Assembly: GCA_035275065.1 (NCBI GenBank)
Contig: DATENM010000031.1
Coordinates: 95,585-159,584 of the forward strand
From: Blastocatellia bacterium
GTDB lineage: Bacteria > Acidobacteriota > Blastocatellia > UBA7656
Length of the DNA: 64,000 nt
Direction of reading: 5' to 3'
Within the stretch, counting starts at the first letter, position 1. Each line of letters begins with the position of its first letter. Shown here in pieces: positions 43,872 to 53,283 of this stretch. The notes below the pieces were generated by a model, which had not been told where the DNA came from, made no database searches, and saw nothing but the letters and a program-made list of their open reading frames with translations. Made by a program: the position numbers and the translations under genes.

Positions 43872-44462
43872 ATGGCAACGACAATCCGCTGGACTTCGGC
43901 AGACCTTGAGAAGCTTCCCCACGACGAGACTCACCGCTACGAGATCATCGAGGGGGAGCTAATTGTGTCGAAATCACCTCACTTCAATCATCAATTGGTC
44001 TGCATGAACGCAGGCACTTTACTGAAAGGCTGGAACGACAAAACGGGAGTGGGACTGACCGTTTCCGTGCCGGGTTTGATCTTCTCTGAAGACAACGACG
44101 TGATCCCGGATGTCGTCTGGATCAGCAAGGCGCGGCTTCAGACGGCGCTTGGGGCGGGCGGCCACCTCTATCAAGCGCCCGAGTTGGTGATCGAAGTGCT
44201 GTCACCCGGCAGCCAGAATACTCGGCGCGACCGCGAGCTGAAGCTCAAGCTCTACTCGCGCTGCGGCGTTGACGAATATTGGATTATGGATTGGCCAACG
44301 CGCCGCGTCGAAGTCTTTCGCCGCACGGAAGCCGGCTTGCAACTCGCCTGCACGCTCGACGAGGGCGACACGCTCACCACGCCGCTGCTCGAAGGCTTCG
44401 CCGCCCCGGTCGCCAGCTTCTTTGAAGGCCTCCCGCCGCAGACTCAGCCGGATAACGCTTGA
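43872..44462 (+). CDS. Uma2 family (DUF820) PD-(D/E)XK-fold protein
   Basis: 196 residues from ATG 43872 (MATTIRWTSADLEKLPHDET). The nuclease-fold motif is VIPDVVWIS followed by ELVIEVLSPGSQNTRRDRELK and a tail CGVDEYWIMDWPTRRVEVF, as in the large Uma2 expansions of Cyanobacteria and Acidobacteria. The nuclease activity is predicted, not proven. TATACT at 43834-43839 may be its own -10 element. It follows the PuuD-like gene by 65 bases. Confidence 0.92.
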   Translation: MATTIRWTSADLEKLPHDETHRYEIIEGELIVSKSPHFNHQLVCMNAGTLLKGWNDKTGVGLTVSVPGLIFSEDNDVIPDVVWISKARLQTALGAGGHLYQAPELVIEVLSPGSQNTRRDRELKLKLYSRCGVDEYWIMDWPTRRVEVFRRTEAGLQLACTLDEGDTLTTPLLEGFAAPVASFFEGLPPQTQPDNA

Positions 44463-44493
44463 ACATTTCAGCGGATTTCAAACGGTTCGCCTC

Positions 44494-44522
44494 TGTAGCG
44501 CAAGCTGTTAGCTTGCGCTACA
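44494..44522. repeat. 29-base GTAGCGCAAGCT palindrome
   Basis: TGTAGCGCAAGCT (44494-44506) and its complement (44510-44522) with a 3-base loop. It differs from the copy at 40413-40443 mainly in the loop. Confidence 0.92.
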
Positions 44523-44535
44523 CAAAAAAAGTTAA

Positions 44536-44561
44536 GGGCCGCGCGAGGAGGAGCGCGGCCC
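44536..44561. terminator. GC hairpin after the Uma2 gene
   Basis: GGGCCGCGC (44536-44544) and GCGCGGCCC (44553-44561), 9 bp around an 8-base loop. The T-run is on the minus-strand side (TTAACTTTTTT), where no gene ends; on the plus strand it closes the Uma2 transcript only as a plain hairpin. The rest of the gap from 44562 to 44805 shows no gene or further structure. Confidence 0.5.
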
Positions 44562-44805
44562 GTGGTCTCAAGTACAGATTGGAAGGACGGAATCTAGCTC
44601 TCAATTAGTTGGCCTCAGTATAAGCCGTCATCCTGGCAAAATCAGTGACCGCCGTCACGCCTCAATGTTTATTCCTCACAATTCTCAGTTTTTCCAGCTG
44701 CGCCGCCCGCGCCCGCTTCTCTTGTAACCGCCAGGCTACAGCCGGCGTCTATGTTATTCTTCAGCACGCATCGATTACATTAAGGATCAATCCCAAGGAG
44801 GCTCT

Positions 44806-47800
44806 ATGAAAAGACTCTATGCGCTTGCATTGCTCGCTCTCGCCTGCCTGCCGATAGCGGCGGCGGGCCGCGAAGCCCGGCTGGTGCGCTACCCGCATTA
44901 TTACAAAGGACGCATTGCATTTACCTACCTCGGCGACGTCTGGACGGCTAACGAAGACGGCTCGAACGTCACGCGCTTGACGGTGCATAAGGCGCGCGAT
45001 GTCTACCCGCGCTTTTCGCCTGATGGCCGCTGGATCGCTTTCTCGTCCGACCGCGACGGCAATCTCGATGTCTTCATCATTCCGGCTGGCGGCGGCACCG
45101 CCAAACAACTGACCTTCCACTCCGCCGACGACGCGGTGCTGGGCTGGACGCCGGATTCGCGCGCCGTCCTCTTCTCTTCGCAGCGCGGCGAAGACTTCAT
45201 GCCGAAGCTCTACACGGTTAGCGTAGACGGCGGCCTGCCGCGTAGCGCCGGCCCCGACATGGGCGTCTGGGCCAGCTATTCGCCCGACGGCCAGAAGCTC
45301 GCCGTCAACCGCCGCTCGCAGGTCTACTGGCGCAAGTATTATCGCGGCGCGTATCAAAGCGACGTGACGGTGATGGACGTGGCGGCAAAGAAGTTCACCG
45401 ACATCACAGACTTCAATGGCGCGGACTCGTGGCCGATGTGGGCCTCGGACGGCTTCATCTATTTCGTCAGCGACCGCGACGGCAACGGCCTGACCAACAT
45501 CTGGCGCGTCGCCGAAAGCGGCGGCAAGGCCGAGCGCGTCACCACCTTCAAGAGCGGCGACGTGCGCTGGCCGGCCATCAGCGGTGACGGCAAGACCATC
45601 ATGTTCGAGCATGACTTTGGCGTCTGGAAACTCGACACCGCGAGCCGCCGGGCGACGCCCATCAAGCTCGACATCGCCGCCGAGACGCAAGAGAACGCCA
45701 GCGAGACGCGCGACTTCAACTCGCAGGTTGACGATTACGACCTCGCGCCGTCGGGCCGCCGCATCGCCCTGACGATTCACGGCGAAATATTTACCGCGCC
45801 GACCGACGAAGGCGACCTGCGGCAAATCACCAACAGCCCCTGGCGCGACAAAGACCCGCAGTATTCGCCTGACGGCAAGTGGGTCGCTTTCGTCAGCGAC
45901 CAGAGCGGGCGCGAAGAAATCTACATCGCCCCGGCGGACGCTAGCCTCCAGCCGCAGAAGATCACCGACATCGATGCCCTGAAGCTCAACTTCGCATGGT
46001 CGCCCGGCTCGAAAGAGATTGTCTTCACGGCGTCTGATGACAAGCTGCGCAAGTACAACGTCGACAGCAAGCAGACCGTCGAGCTGGCCACGTCGAAGTA
46101 CGGCAACATCGGCGCGCCGGTCTGGTCGCCCGATGGTAAGTGGATCGCTTACGCGAAGCCCGACTACACGCGCACACAAGACATTATCTTGATCTCGGCT
46201 TCGGGCGGCGAGGAGCGCAAGGTGACGTTCGACTCGTCAAACGACATCAACCCGCACTTCACGCACGACGGGCGCAAGCTCTACTTCGTGCGCACGGAAG
46301 CCGGCGCGGGTGGCGGCGGGCAGCCGTCGGCGCAGCTTTACGCGGTCGCCCTCGAACGCCAGGAGCGCGACCCCGCCGACCCCGAAGACCGCCCCGAAAC
46401 CACCGATCAAGACCAGGACGGCGCGCAACGTCGAGCGATGGGCGCGCCGCGCAATCAGCCGGTCAAAGAGATCAACATTGACTGGGCGGGCCTCAAGCGC
46501 CGCACTACGCAAGTGACGCGCATGCCGTTCGCGGTCTTCAACTACACCCTCGCGCCGGACAACCGCACGGTGGTATTTGTGACGACGGAGCCCGCCGGCA
46601 CGCGCAGCATCCCTGTGATCTACTCGATTCAGGAAGACGGCAAGCGCTTGACGCGGCTGGCCGCGGGCGAAGCGCCGAGCGGCGAAGGCGAAGGCGGCGG
46701 CGGCGGTTTCTTTGGCCGCGGCGGCATCTCGAATCTGAACGTCACGCGCGATGGCCGCTCGCTCTTTTATCAGGAAGGCAACGCCGTCTATTCTCTCGCC
46801 TTGCAAGCTCAGGCGGCAGGCGCGGCGGCGGCTCCGACCGGCGCGACGGCGGGTGGCCGCGAGAGCGCGCGGCGGCGCGTCAACTTTGTCGCCAAGGTCA
46901 AGATTGATAAGCCCGAGGAATGGGCCGAAATGTTCGACGATGCATGGCGGACGATGAAGTACCGCTTCTATGATCCGCAGATGCATGGCAAGGACTGGGA
47001 CGCGGCGCGCGCCAAGTACCAGCCGCTCGTCGCAGATGTCGGCGACCGGCAAGAGCTGTTAAACATCATCAACGAGATGATCGGCGAGTTGAACGCTTCG
47101 CACACCGGCGCGGCCCCGCCGACGCGCGGTCGCGAAGGCGGCGCGGCGACCGTGCATCTCGGCTTTGATCTTGAGCCCGACGCGGCGGCGGGCCGTTACA
47201 AAGTGACGGCGATTTATGAAGACGGCCCGGCGGATAAAGACTGGGTGAAGGTCAAGGCGGGCGATTACCTGATCGCCATTGACGGCAAGCCTGTGAAGGC
47301 CGGCGACGATTACTGGGAGCTGTTGAACGACCGCTTGAATCGCAAGGTGACCGTGACCTTAAACGACAAGCCGAGCGAAGAGGGCGCGTGGCGGGCGCGC
47401 ATCGAGCCGGTGTCGATGCAGGCGTTCAGCCAGTTGCGTTACGAGCGCTGGGTACGGCAGCGGCGCGAGATGGTCGACAAGCTCTCTGGCGGGCGCATCG
47501 GTTACCTGCACATTCAGGCGATGAACCCGCCCAGCTTGCGCCGGTTCGAGAAAGAGATTCGCGAGAACCGCAACAAGGAAGCGCTGATCATTGACCAGCG
47601 TTGGAACGGCGGCGGCAACATCGAACAGGAGCTGCTGGCGATACTCGTGCAACGCGAATATCAAATCTGGCAGCCGCGCGGCGCCGAAGCGACGGGCCGT
47701 CCGTTCGCAGGCTTCTTCGGCCCCAAGGTGGTGCTGCAAAACTGGCGCTCGGCTTCAAACGCCGAGATGTTCCCGGCGGGCTTCCGCGCGTTGGGATTGG

Positions 47801-48072
47801 GCAAGGTGATCGGCACGCCAACGATGGGCGCGGTGATCGGCACGGGCAGTTATTCGCTGATTGACGGCTCGACGGTGCGGACGCCGGGCGTCGGCGTTTT
47901 CCTCGCCGACCAGAAGCGCACGAACATGGAGAACTACGGCGTGCAGCCCGACATCCTGGTCGAGAATACGCCTGAAGACAACCTCGCGGGCCGCGACCGC
48001 CAGCTTGAGACTGCCGTGCAGGAGTTGTTGAAAGAGCTCGGCTCGCGCAGCCAGCAGGCAAAGAAAGATTAA
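44806..48072 (+). CDS. Tricorn-like protease 1 (secreted)
   Basis: 1088 residues from ATG 44806. Signal peptide 1-20. Two propeller domains (about 25-340 and 345-690) with TolB/WD-like blades such as FSPDGRWIAFSSDRDGN and YSPDGKWVAFVSDQSGRE. A Gly-rich spacer near 625-640. PDZ domain about 795-870 (GDYLIAIDGKPVKAGDDYWE). Peptidase S41-type C-terminal domain: catalytic His766 in NASHTGA and Ser984 in SASNAEMFP. The residue after the nucleophile is Asn985, where Tricorn and the second paralogue have Asp. Tricorn of archaea trims proteasome products in the cytosol; these bacterial forms are exported and probably digest external peptides. Confidence 0.93.
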   Translation: MKRLYALALLALACLPIAAAGREARLVRYPHYYKGRIAFTYLGDVWTANEDGSNVTRLTVHKARDVYPRFSPDGRWIAFSSDRDGNLDVFIIPAGGGTAKQLTFHSADDAVLGWTPDSRAVLFSSQRGEDFMPKLYTVSVDGGLPRSAGPDMGVWASYSPDGQKLAVNRRSQVYWRKYYRGAYQSDVTVMDVAAKKFTDITDFNGADSWPMWASDGFIYFVSDRDGNGLTNIWRVAESGGKAERVTTFKSGDVRWPAISGDGKTIMFEHDFGVWKLDTASRRATPIKLDIAAETQENASETRDFNSQVDDYDLAPSGRRIALTIHGEIFTAPTDEGDLRQITNSPWRDKDPQYSPDGKWVAFVSDQSGREEIYIAPADASLQPQKITDIDALKLNFAWSPGSKEIVFTASDDKLRKYNVDSKQTVELATSKYGNIGAPVWSPDGKWIAYAKPDYTRTQDIILISASGGEERKVTFDSSNDINPHFTHDGRKLYFVRTEAGAGGGGQPSAQLYAVALERQERDPADPEDRPETTDQDQDGAQRRAMGAPRNQPVKEINIDWAGLKRRTTQVTRMPFAVFNYTLAPDNRTVVFVTTEPAGTRSIPVIYSIQEDGKRLTRLAAGEAPSGEGEGGGGGFFGRGGISNLNVTRDGRSLFYQEGNAVYSLALQAQAAGAAAAPTGATAGGRESARRRVNFVAKVKIDKPEEWAEMFDDAWRTMKYRFYDPQMHGKDWDAARAKYQPLVADVGDRQELLNIINEMIGELNASHTGAAPPTRGREGGAATVHLGFDLEPDAAAGRYKVTAIYEDGPADKDWVKVKAGDYLIAIDGKPVKAGDDYWELLNDRLNRKVTVTLNDKPSEEGAWRARIEPVSMQAFSQLRYERWVRQRREMVDKLSGGRIGYLHIQAMNPPSLRRFEKEIRENRNKEALIIDQRWNGGGNIEQELLAILVQREYQIWQPRGAEATGRPFAGFFGPKVVLQNWRSASNAEMFPAGFRALGLGKVIGTPTMGAVIGTGSYSLIDGSTVRTPGVGVFLADQKRTNMENYGVQPDILVENTPEDNLAGRDRQLETAVQELLKELGSRSQQAKKD

Positions 48073-48084
48073 GTCCGCATCACT

Positions 48085-48156
48085 TCAACCGCCAAGACGC
48101 CAAGAACGCCAAGAAGAGCGAATCTATCTTGGCGTTCTTGGCGTCTTGGCGGTTGA
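48085..48156. repeat. Inverted array of GCCAAGAC/GCCAAGAAC units, perfect arms
   Basis: Arms 48085-48114 and 48127-48156 are exact 30-base complements around a 12-base loop. Units are the same as those inside the mobile element at 5765-5897. It lies between two convergent genes, 12 bases after one stop and 3 from the other, and should work as a strong bidirectional hairpin. Confidence 0.93.
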
Positions 48157-48159
48157 TCT

Positions 48160-49539
48160 TTATTTTAATATCTCAAGCGCTTTCTCTAGGGCCGTATCAC
48201 GTCCAGCTTCGAGGTCAGCTTTCGGGAAGACCAGCACACGAATCTCCGGCGGCACGCCTGTAGCCTCGAAGTGCTTGCCCTGCTCGGTCAGAAAGACTTC
48301 ATTCGGCAAGCCGAAGCGCCAGCCGTTGGGGAGCTGGCGCACCAGCACATCTGAATAAACGCCCTGCGTGTTTTCGCCGATGCGTGTGATGTGCGGCTGC
48401 CGTCCCATCAAGGCCATCGTGAAGGTCTCGCCGGCGCTCACGGTGTCGGGGCCGATCAGCTCGACGACGCGCTTGAGGAAACGCGGGCGGTCGCTCGGAC
48501 GGGCCGTAGAAGGTTGCGGCGGCGTCCAGCTTTCGGGATTCTGCGCGTCATTGCGTGCCCGCTTGACGAACGCAACGTAAGCTTTGTCGGTCAGCCGCCC
48601 GGCGATCTGCACGCCGTAAGGGTCAGCGCCGCCGCCATTGATCCGCACATCGATCACCAGCCCGCGCAGCCCTTGAACATCTTTCATGATTTCATCGAGC
48701 GCCGCGTCGAGCGCGAGCGCGCCTTCGTCGAAACTGCCTTTGGCGTAGTCCGCAAACGCGTCGATGCGCAGGTAGCCCGCGCCGCCTTTCAAGCGGGCGT
48801 AGCGCACGTGGCCGTTGCACCACGAGCGCAATTTATCTTCGAGGTAGCGGCTTTCGAGAATCTCAATCGTCCGTTTCTTCTCGTCGCCGGTCAGCGCCAG
48901 CGTGCCGGGCCGCTTGCCGCCAAACCCCTTCTTGATACTCCGCGCCGCGATGAAGGTGTGAGCGTCGTGCAGCGGCTCGATCATCGCCTTGAAGATGTCG
49001 AACAGCTCTTCTGGCTTCGTCTCGGCAGTCACCTTCGCGCGGTAGGTCCGGGTGACGGCGGCCCAGTCTACGCCGCGGTGCTTCAGAAAACCATGATGCG
49101 CGGCAAAGGTCGCGGCGAAGACTTCGAAGTTGGTCACCGGGTCGTTCGCGGTCTCGTGGCCGCAGACTTCGGGGCGCGAAGTTGCGCGGCGGAATAGCAC
49201 CTTGGAAGCTGCGCCGAGGTAGTGAAACCACTCCGTATTCGGCGATGGGCCTGGGGTCAGGAAGAGGACATCGTCATCGTTGACGAATCGCCTACCGCGC
49301 GGGTCGGCGGGCTCGGCCTGTAGCTTGAAAGTGTCGCCGCGCATGCAACTGAGCGAGGTGATTTCAAACAGCTTGATCTCGCCGCCCTTGACCTCGGCCA
49401 GAAGACCGTAGCCATCCGAGAGCCAGTAGCCATCAAGCGAGTGCGCCGCCGTGTCGGTGGCTTTGACCAGCGGCAGCACGACGAGACTGCACAGGATGAA
49501 GAGTAGAACGATGCGCCTTGTGACAATCGGTCGGGCCAT
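48160..49539 (-). CDS. Secreted S41-family peptidase
   Basis: 459 residues from ATG 49539 (MARPIVTRRIVLLFILCSLV) with GGAGG four bases ahead; the open frame extends further but lacks a start signal. Signal peptide or anchor 1-28. S41 core about 150-430: LRGLVIDVRINGGGADPYG, nucleophile Ser in TVSAGETFTMALMG, and GENTQGVYSD where C-terminal processing peptidases have a Lys region. No PDZ domain is obvious. It is convergent with the Tricorn-like gene and divergent from the amidase. Confidence 0.86.
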   Translation of the reverse strand: MARPIVTRRIVLLFILCSLVVLPLVKATDTAAHSLDGYWLSDGYGLLAEVKGGEIKLFEITSLSCMRGDTFKLQAEPADPRGRRFVNDDDVLFLTPGPSPNTEWFHYLGAASKVLFRRATSRPEVCGHETANDPVTNFEVFAATFAAHHGFLKHRGVDWAAVTRTYRAKVTAETKPEELFDIFKAMIEPLHDAHTFIAARSIKKGFGGKRPGTLALTGDEKKRTIEILESRYLEDKLRSWCNGHVRYARLKGGAGYLRIDAFADYAKGSFDEGALALDAALDEIMKDVQGLRGLVIDVRINGGGADPYGVQIAGRLTDKAYVAFVKRARNDAQNPESWTPPQPSTARPSDRPRFLKRVVELIGPDTVSAGETFTMALMGRQPHITRIGENTQGVYSDVLVRQLPNGWRFGLPNEVFLTEQGKHFEATGVPPEIRVLVFPKADLEAGRDTALEKALEILK

Positions 49540-49732
49540 CGCGCCTCCTTGTGTGAGCCATGATTGGTAGAGAGTCCGCTTCGTCGGCGTGACCCAGATT
49601 ATGCGAAACCAGCGAAGCAGGCAAGCACGACTACGGCGCGCCCCGGCTGATGGATTTCTGCCTGCCCTGATGATATAAACCAGAGGCCACGGCAAAGCCT
49701 TTGCCGCGCTCAATCCACCCGTTAATGGAAAG

Positions 49733-51496
49733 ATGATGAAAAAAGCCTCGCGTGAAAAAACTGCTCGCAAGAAAAGTGATTCGGCTAACCGGGTCAACCG
49801 CCGCGCCTTCGTCAAGCTGCTCCCGGCTGCCGGCGCCACGGCGATTGCCGCTACGCGCATCGACACGGCGACGCTGGCGCAGCCGCCGCAGCAGCCGCAG
49901 CCGCCACAGCGCATCACCAAAGAGATGCTGCACAGCGCCGAGCAACTGATCGGCGTCGATCTCACGCCTGCGCAAGAAGAGATGGCGCTGCCGGGCGTCA
50001 ACCGCAACCTCACGGCTTACGAATCATTGCGCAAGATCGATGTGCCGCTCGACACCGAGCCGGCCATCACGTTTCACCCGGCGCTGCCCGGCAAGAAGTT
50101 CAACACCACGCCGACAAAATTCAAGTTGAGCAAGCAAGCGCCGCCAACCTTCAAGTCGGTCGAAGAGGTCGCTTTCTTCACCGCCGCGCAGCTCGGCGAA
50201 TTGATTCGCACGCGGCGACTGTCACCCGTCGAGCTGACGCGGATGTATATCGCGCGGCTCAAGCGCTACGGGCCGAAGCTCAACTGCGTCGTCACGCTGA
50301 TGGAAGAAACGGCGACGCGGCAGGCCGAGCAGGCCGAGCGCGAGATCAAGAGCGGCAAATGGCGCGGGCCGCTGCACGGCGTCCCCTGGGGCGCGAAAGA
50401 CTTGTTCGCCACCCGTGGCACACGAACGACCTGGGGGGCCGAGCCCTTCCGCGAGCAGATGATCGATACGGACGCCACGGTGGTCGAGCGGCTGCGCGAA
50501 GCCGGCGCGGTGTTGTTGGCCAAACTTTCGATGGGCGCGCTGGCGCAGGGGCCACGCTGGTTCGGCGGCGTGACCCGCAACCCGTGGGTGCCGGACGAAG
50601 ACCGCATCGGGTCGAGCGGTTCGTCGGCAGGCTCGGCGGCGGCGACCGCTGCCGGCCTGGTCGGCTTTGCCGTCGGCACCGAAACGCTCGGCTCGATTGT
50701 TTCGCCGTCGTCGCGCTGCGGCGTGGTCGGATTGCGCCCGACCTATGGGCGCATCAGCCGCTACGGAGCGATGGGGTTGAGCTGGACGATGGACAAGGTC
50801 GGGCCGATCTGTCGCGGCGTCGAAGACTGCGCGGCGGTGCTTCAGGCGGCTTACGGGCCGGACGGGCACGACCTGACCGTAGGCGATGCGGCATTCAACT
50901 GGATGCCCGACAGGCCGCTTGCCGGAATGCGTATCGCTTACCTGCAAGCCGAGTTCGAGCGCGGCGACGACAAGCAGAAAGCCATGTACAAAGAGGCGCT
51001 CGACGCCTTGCGGGCCGCGGGCGCAAAGCTTGAAGCGACGGAGCTGCCGAAGTTTTCAACCGACGGACTGCGCATCATCTTGAGTGCCGAAGCGGCGACG
51101 GCTTTCGATGACATCACCCGCGATGGCCGGATCAATCAACTGTCGGGGCAGACGCCGAACGATTGGCCGAACTCGTTTCGCACTTCGCGTTTCATCACGG
51201 CGGTCGAATACCTGCGCGCCCAGCGCGCCCGCACGCTGCTGATGCGCGAGATGGATCAGTTCATGTCGAGGTGGGATGTCTTCGTTTCGCCTGCGCCCGG
51301 TAGCGCCAGCTTGCTCATCACTAACCTGACCGGCCACCCGGCGGTCTGTCTGCCGTGCGGCTTTATAGACAATCTGCCGCGCTCGCTGATGTTCACCGGC
51401 GGCTTGTATGACGAAGCCGCGCCGCTCCGCGTGGCGATGGCTTTCGAGCGCGCGACGCAGTGGCACACCATGCACCCGAAGATGGATTGGGCTTGA
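49733..51496 (+). CDS. Tat-exported amidase
   Basis: 587 residues. The N-terminus carries a twin-arginine signal (NRRAFVKLLPAAGATAIAAT). The amidase-signature core starts near 150: catalytic Lys in GVPWGAKDLFA, cis-Ser in GSSGSSAGSAAA, nucleophile Ser in GTETLGSIVSPSS. It should hydrolyse amides outside the cytoplasm; GatA is excluded by export. A Gln/Pro tract (QPPQQPQPPQ) follows the signal. No partner genes fix the substrate. Confidence 0.9.
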   Translation: MMKKASREKTARKKSDSANRVNRRAFVKLLPAAGATAIAATRIDTATLAQPPQQPQPPQRITKEMLHSAEQLIGVDLTPAQEEMALPGVNRNLTAYESLRKIDVPLDTEPAITFHPALPGKKFNTTPTKFKLSKQAPPTFKSVEEVAFFTAAQLGELIRTRRLSPVELTRMYIARLKRYGPKLNCVVTLMEETATRQAEQAEREIKSGKWRGPLHGVPWGAKDLFATRGTRTTWGAEPFREQMIDTDATVVERLREAGAVLLAKLSMGALAQGPRWFGGVTRNPWVPDEDRIGSSGSSAGSAAATAAGLVGFAVGTETLGSIVSPSSRCGVVGLRPTYGRISRYGAMGLSWTMDKVGPICRGVEDCAAVLQAAYGPDGHDLTVGDAAFNWMPDRPLAGMRIAYLQAEFERGDDKQKAMYKEALDALRAAGAKLEATELPKFSTDGLRIILSAEAATAFDDITRDGRINQLSGQTPNDWPNSFRTSRFITAVEYLRAQRARTLLMREMDQFMSRWDVFVSPAPGSASLLITNLTGHPAVCLPCGFIDNLPRSLMFTGGLYDEAAPLRVAMAFERATQWHTMHPKMDWA

Positions 51497-51538
51497 GCCA
51501 TCGCACAACCGCGACCGGCGGTAATCGAGCGGTCAGAA

Positions 51539-52492
51539 TTAGGCTAGCAATCGTTGATAGAGCCACACATCAAAGCTCGCCTGTGCGCCGGGCGCAAGCG
51601 TCAGGACGTTGCTCGGGAGGCCGCGCTGCTCAAGGTTGAACGCATCCGTCGGGCAGCTATTCGGTTCAATGCAGATGGCCGGGCGTGGCGCGGGCGGCGT
51701 GTAGACGACGACAAACGGGAATTGTCGCGGGCTGAATTCGATGATGGTTTCCAGGCGTTGCGTGTCATCCGTCAATCGGCACTCGGTCACCGCGTCGGCG
51801 GCGCTCAGGCCGCTATAAATATCATCCAGCACCAGACTGTCGAGGTCGCGCGGCTGACGTAAATCATAAGCCTCATCCACCTCCATCACCTTGCCGGTCG
51901 GTAAGCTGTCGGCAAGCTCCCAGCGATGGCTCGCGGGGACTTGAATCGAGCCGCGAGCCGGGCGGCGAAAGTAAGGGTGCAGGCCGAAGCCCGCGGGCAT
52001 CGCCCGCTCGCCGGTGTTGGTCGCCATCAGGTGAATGCCGAGCCTGCCTTCATGCAGGCGATAGGTCATCTCCAATACAAAAGGGAATGGGAACTGGCCG
52101 AGAATCGCTTCGCCATAGTCGCGGGCGTCGAAGCGGCAGCGCAACCACGCGCCGTCCGTTTCAGAAGCCTCGGCTTCGACGACCGTCCAGGCTTTATCAC
52201 GCACAAAGCCGTGGCGCGGCGGATTGATTTGATAGGCGGTTCCCTGAAAAGTGAACTGGCCGTCGCGAATGCGATTCGGGAAGGGGAATAGCACAGGGAT
52301 GCCGTAGCTTGTCGGGCGGCTGACGAAGTCATCGAAGGCGACCGGCTCTAAAACATCGGACGCCGCGCGCAATGCGAAGCAGTTGTTGCCGAGCGCCGGG
52401 GCGACCTCGGCCTGTGCCTGCCCGGCTTGTTCGAGAATAAAAATCTCAACGCCGCTGCGCGTCTGGCGATGGACGGCATAATCATTGGCCAT
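51539..52492 (-). CDS. Aldose 1-epimerase family protein
   Basis: 317 residues. Typical galactose mutarotase features: PVLFPFPNRIRDGQFTF, the active-site His in FGLHPYFRRP, and a late Glu in CIEPNSCPTDAFN. It should convert alpha and beta anomers of a hexose or modified sugar in the cytoplasm. A nearby pair (uxaC, larA) also concerns sugars, but the genes are 2 kb apart and not one operon. Confidence 0.88.
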   Translation of the reverse strand: MANDYAVHRQTRSGVEIFILEQAGQAQAEVAPALGNNCFALRAASDVLEPVAFDDFVSRPTSYGIPVLFPFPNRIRDGQFTFQGTAYQINPPRHGFVRDKAWTVVEAEASETDGAWLRCRFDARDYGEAILGQFPFPFVLEMTYRLHEGRLGIHLMATNTGERAMPAGFGLHPYFRRPARGSIQVPASHRWELADSLPTGKVMEVDEAYDLRQPRDLDSLVLDDIYSGLSAADAVTECRLTDDTQRLETIIEFSPRQFPFVVVYTPPAPRPAICIEPNSCPTDAFNLEQRGLPSNVLTLAPGAQASFDVWLYQRLLA

Positions 52493-52569
52493 ATCAAATC
52501 CCTCCGCCGGCCAATCCTATCGCAGGTCGCGGCCATCGCAAAGCGCACCGATGAAAAAGAGCTTGGCGG

Positions 52570-53175
52570 TTAACGGTAAGTGATTTCGGCGCGGTAGCCA
52601 TTTGTGGAAAACATGGCTTGCAGCATCTCGGTGGCGCTCTGCTGGGCGGCGTCGGCGACCTTCATCTCGTTGCCGGTTTCGGCAAACTTATCGCGCGCCA
52701 GTTTGTAGATCGCGTCGTGGTCGGCAGCCGTGAAGGGGTTCCACAGACCGCGCTGCTCGTCGTAGGTCTGCACGTTGGTGATCTCGATGGCCAGCACTTC
52801 GGGCCGCGGCAGACTGATGGTGATTAGTTTGGTCTTGTCGTCAATCTGCACGTCTGTGCCTTTGTCGAGGTTGATGCCCGCGAGCAACTTTCCGGTAATC
52901 ACAACCAGGGCTTTCTTGGTCGAGCCGTAATAGGTGTTTTCGTAGACGACGACATCGCGCAGGGTGGTTTCGCTCGACACCAGCTTGGCGACTTTCTCGA
53001 CTTGCTGGACGACCGCCGACTGCGTCACCTGCGTCTGGCTGGCGTTGCCGGCCATCAGGTTGAGCCGCGCAATCGCCAGCCAGATGGCCAGCGACAGCAC
53101 GACGCCCAGCAAGGCCAGCCCGACCGCCCACGGCCACAGCCGGCGCGGCTGCGCGTTCTGTTGATTGAATCTCAT
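52570..53175 (-). CDS. DUF4230 membrane-anchored protein
   Basis: 201 residues. One N-terminal helix (residues 13-36, LWPWAVGLALLGVVLSLAIW), then VVQQVEKVAKLVSSETTLRD, KKALVVITGKLLAGINLDK, ITISLPRPEVLAIEI, and a helical C-terminus; this is the plan of DUF4230. Role unknown. It is on the same strand as, and just after, the metallopeptidase-repeat region's opposite end; an inverted repeat separates it from that gene. Confidence 0.85.
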   Translation of the reverse strand: MRFNQQNAQPRRLWPWAVGLALLGVVLSLAIWLAIARLNLMAGNASQTQVTQSAVVQQVEKVAKLVSSETTLRDVVVYENTYYGSTKKALVVITGKLLAGINLDKGTDVQIDDKTKLITISLPRPEVLAIEITNVQTYDEQRGLWNPFTAADHDAIYKLARDKFAETGNEMKVADAAQQSATEMLQAMFSTNGYRAEITYR

Positions 53176-53201
53176 AGCAAGACCATCAATATTGTAGCAG
53201 C

Positions 53202-53270
53202 AAACCGCAGAGGGCGCAGAGAGCGCAGAGGAGTGAATTCCTCTGCGCCTCTCTGCGCCCTCTGCGGTTT
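53202..53270. repeat. Inverted array of GCAGAGGGC-type units
   Basis: From 53202, AAACCGCAGAGGGCGCAGAG and further units; complementary units end at 53270. The loop is GTGAA-like. It separates the metallopeptidase stop (53284) and the DUF4230 start (53175). Confidence 0.9.
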
Positions 53271-53283
53271 ATCAGGCGATCAC

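Noticed and set aside
44761..46179. 472-codon minus-strand frame opposite Tricorn-like 1
   Set aside because: It mirrors the codon structure of the sense gene; its sequence is low-complexity Arg/Ala/Val with no family features. Similar long antisense frames opposite the RHS, CheA and receptor genes are rejected for the same reason.
49540..50013. 158-residue N-terminal extension of the S41 peptidase
   Set aside because: It crosses the divergent amidase gene and lacks a start signal; the internal Met 49539 has GGAGG and begins a signal peptide.
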